From: Paenibacillus sp. RC67
GTDB taxonomy: Bacteria; Bacillota; Bacilli; Paenibacillales; NBRC-103111
Length of the DNA: 64,000 bases
Direction: 5' to 3'
Assembly: GCF_030020805.1 (NCBI RefSeq)
Contig: NZ_CP125098.1
Span: forward strand, 3,495,501 to 3,559,500
The translations under genes and the position numbers were made by a program. How positions within the stretch are numbered: the first letter of the stretch is position 1; every line of letters starts with the position of its first letter. Below are positions 62,363 to 64,000 of this stretch, in pieces. The notes below the pieces were generated by a model. That model was not told the DNA's origin, did not search any database, and was given only the letters and a program-made list of their open reading frames with translations.

Positions 62363-64000
62363 ATGAAGGACTCCATTGTTATCAAGGGTGCGCGGGAGAA
62401 TAACTTGAAGAATGTCTCTCTTTCGATTCCAAAGTACAAACTGGTCGTAATGACCGGTCCATCAGGTTCCGGTAAATCAACACTTGCGATGGATACACTT
62501 CAAAGAGAGTGTCAGAGGCAGTATATGGATTCCATGGGATTAACGTCAGATTCGATTAGCAAGCCGAAGGTCGAGTCTATAGAAGGACTGTCTCCATCTA
62601 TCAGCGTTGGGCAGCATGTTACCAATCGTAACCCCCGCTCGACAGTAGGGACTGTAACCGACATCTACACTTATGTTCGTTTTATTTTTTCCAGACTGGG
62701 GGAGCGGGTATGCCCGTCTTGCAGCGGCAGTATCCCACCTTCTTTTGAACCGGCAGGCCTCTTGGCAGAGGCGGACGATTATGCAGATCGTCAGACGATG
62801 TACTGTCCTCATTGTGATGCAGAGCTTGAGAAGCTGGGTATGTCACACTTTTCCTTCAACAAACCGGAGGGAGCATGTGAGGCATGCAGTGGGCTTGGTC
62901 ATGTGGCAAGCATCAATGAAGGGACAGTTTTCAATCCGGAGCTCAGTTTGCGCGGCGGGGGAGTTGCTTCACTGAATGGTGTCCATCGGGATATTCAAAT
63001 TCGTATTTTAATGGCGGCGGCCAAGCATTATGGATTTGAACTTGACCCTGACCAGCCCTTGAAAGACTATGGCGAAATTCAGCGTGATTTGTTGTACTAC
63101 GGAGTAGAGAGTGAGGCATTCAAACGCCATTATCCGAATGTAAAATCAGTTCAAGGCACCAAATTTGAAGGTGTCATCCCCAGCTTATGGCGGCGTTATA
63201 AGGAGAAGGAAGGGGAGTCTGGCTCTCAGGAAAAAGACGATAGCTTTTTTCATGAACAGCTTTGTCCTGAATGCCGCGGAGCTCGACTAAAGAAAGAAAT
63301 TCGTCATGTGCGGGTAGCCAATGCGTCTATCTGCGATATCTCAGACTGGTCGATAGGTGAAGTATATGAGTGGACAAGAGGCTTGCAAGAAGAGATTCCG
63401 CCTGAAGGGCTTCATTTGGTTGAGACGGTGCTCCATGATATGCCTATAAGGCTGAAACGGATTATGGATGTCGGATTGGGCTATCTTTCCATGAACCGGC
63501 AGACAGTAACCCTGTCAGGTGGAGAAGCACAACGGCTGCGGCTTGCTTCATTGTTAGGGTCAGGTTTGACTGGCGTACTGTATATCCTGGATGAACCAAC
63601 GACAGGGCTGCATCCTCGGGATACCGTTGGCCTTATTCGAGTACTTCAGGAGCTGCGAGATCTTGGGAATACGGTGCTCATTATTGAACATGATATTGAA
63701 ATGATGCGTGCTGCAGATCATATTATCGATATCGGTCCGGGTGCTGGCTTATACGGTGGGACCGTTGTGGGAGAAGGAAGTCTGGAGGATTTGATGGCAA
63801 GTGAGCTTTCGGTTACAAGCGCATATTTGAGAGAAGAAAATCTAACAACCACTACACGCATTCGCAGGAAGGGAACCGGACAGCATATTACGATCACGGA
63901 AGCACGGGTCCGTAATATTAATATCCCTATAGTTTCTATCCCTCTTGGAAGCCTCGTGTCCGTAACGGGTGTGTCTGGCTCAGGGAAATCGACGCTTATT
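62363..64000 (+). CDS. UvrA2-like excinuclease ABC subunit A homologue (3' end outside window)
   Basis: It is open to the window end (546 codons shown). ATG 62363 follows GAGGAGG. The first ATPase half has Walker A GPSGSGKST near residue 32, EGLSPSISVGQ, SRNPRSTVGT-like NRNPRSTVGTVTDIY and zinc cysteine pairs (CPSCSG, CPHC, CEACSGLG). The signature LSGGEAQRLRLASLLGSGLTG and Walker B LYILDEPTTGLHPRD follow. The second Walker A (GVSGSGKST) is the last thing visible. Only about 25 residues lie between the first CxxC and CPHC where UvrA carries a UvrB-binding domain of over 100 residues. That marks class II UvrA, associated with drug tolerance rather than standard repair. The divergent MarR gene fits drug-responsive expression. 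Confidence 0.9.
   Translation, partial: MKDSIVIKGARENNLKNVSLSIPKYKLVVMTGPSGSGKSTLAMDTLQRECQRQYMDSMGLTSDSISKPKVESIEGLSPSISVGQHVTNRNPRSTVGTVTDIYTYVRFIFSRLGERVCPSCSGSIPPSFEPAGLLAEADDYADRQTMYCPHCDAELEKLGMSHFSFNKPEGACEACSGLGHVASINEGTVFNPELSLRGGGVASLNGVHRDIQIRILMAAAKHYGFELDPDQPLKDYGEIQRDLLYYGVESEAFKRHYPNVKSVQGTKFEGVIPSLWRRYKEKEGESGSQEKDDSFFHEQLCPECRGARLKKEIRHVRVANASICDISDWSIGEVYEWTRGLQEEIPPEGLHLVETVLHDMPIRLKRIMDVGLGYLSMNRQTVTLSGGEAQRLRLASLLGSGLTGVLYILDEPTTGLHPRDTVGLIRVLQELRDLGNTVLIIEHDIEMMRAADHIIDIGPGAGLYGGTVVGEGSLEDLMASELSVTSAYLREENLTTTTRIRRKGTGQHITITEARVRNINIPIVSIPLGSLVSVTGVSGSGKSTLI

Noticed and set aside
1..64000. CRISPR arrays, tRNA or rRNA genes, prophage genes
   Set aside because: No regularly spaced repeats, no tRNA or rRNA-like sequences and no phage structural genes were seen on either strand by eye.

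Overview
The window looks like chromosomal DNA of a Paenibacillus-type Firmicute. GC content is moderate, ribosome binding sites are strong AGGAGG types with frequent TTG and GTG starts, and rho-independent terminators are abundant. It also carries a T-box leader, two adenosylcobalamin riboswitches, Fur boxes, an S-layer-homology protein and a fused AraC/substrate-binding siderophore regulator. No rRNA, tRNA, CRISPR array or prophage was seen. All assignments come from reading the sequence; no database was searched.

Layout. 1-6 kb: end of a sugar ABC importer (binding protein cut by the window edge, two permeases), a LacI regulator and a large GH2 glycosidase. 6-8.5 kb: a chemoreceptor and a small [2Fe-2S] ferredoxin-like protein. 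8.6-22.6 kb: a one-carbon/B12-linked block made of metE, glyA, then nrdIEF behind a NrdR box pair plus an AdoCbl riboswitch, then a second AdoCbl riboswitch in front of a five-gene peptide/nickel-type ABC importer and a frameshifted SAM methyltransferase. 22.7-27.8 kb: D-glucarate catabolism (AraC regulator; kdgD, a ketoglutarate semialdehyde dehydrogenase, gudD). 27.9-37.1 kb: a Fur-controlled siderophore block with an SLH surface protein, two FecCD permeases, a binding lipoprotein, a Btr-like regulator and a frameshifted siderophore esterase.

37.2-45.9 kb holds single genes and small operons: a stalk-domain protein, MerR plus two SRPBCC proteins, a broken DUF3221-like lipoprotein gene, a broken DinB-like gene, T-box-controlled asd, a nucleotidyltransferase and selO. 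An IS3-family element (45962-47259) has split what appears to be the selO terminator. 47.4-64 kb holds an orphan enolase-superfamily enzyme, GNAT acetyltransferases, a hybrid histidine kinase, a secreted PL6-type polysaccharide lyase, an unknown coiled-coil protein, an aminoglycoside-phosphotransferase-like protein, gene remnants, a DHA2 efflux pump, an Rrf2 regulator with a thioredoxin-reductase-like partner, a VOC protein, and a MarR repressor divergent from a UvrA2-like ABC protein that runs off the end.

Two themes stand out. First, AdoCbl controls both B12-independent ribonucleotide reduction and an importer of unknown substrate, suggesting a B12-sparing and metal or cofactor acquisition circuit. 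Second, a 1044-residue S-layer-type protein sits under Fur-like sites inside a siderophore locus. Several genes carry single-base length changes in homopolymers; these are either residual sequencing errors or true decay, and each affected gene is flagged.
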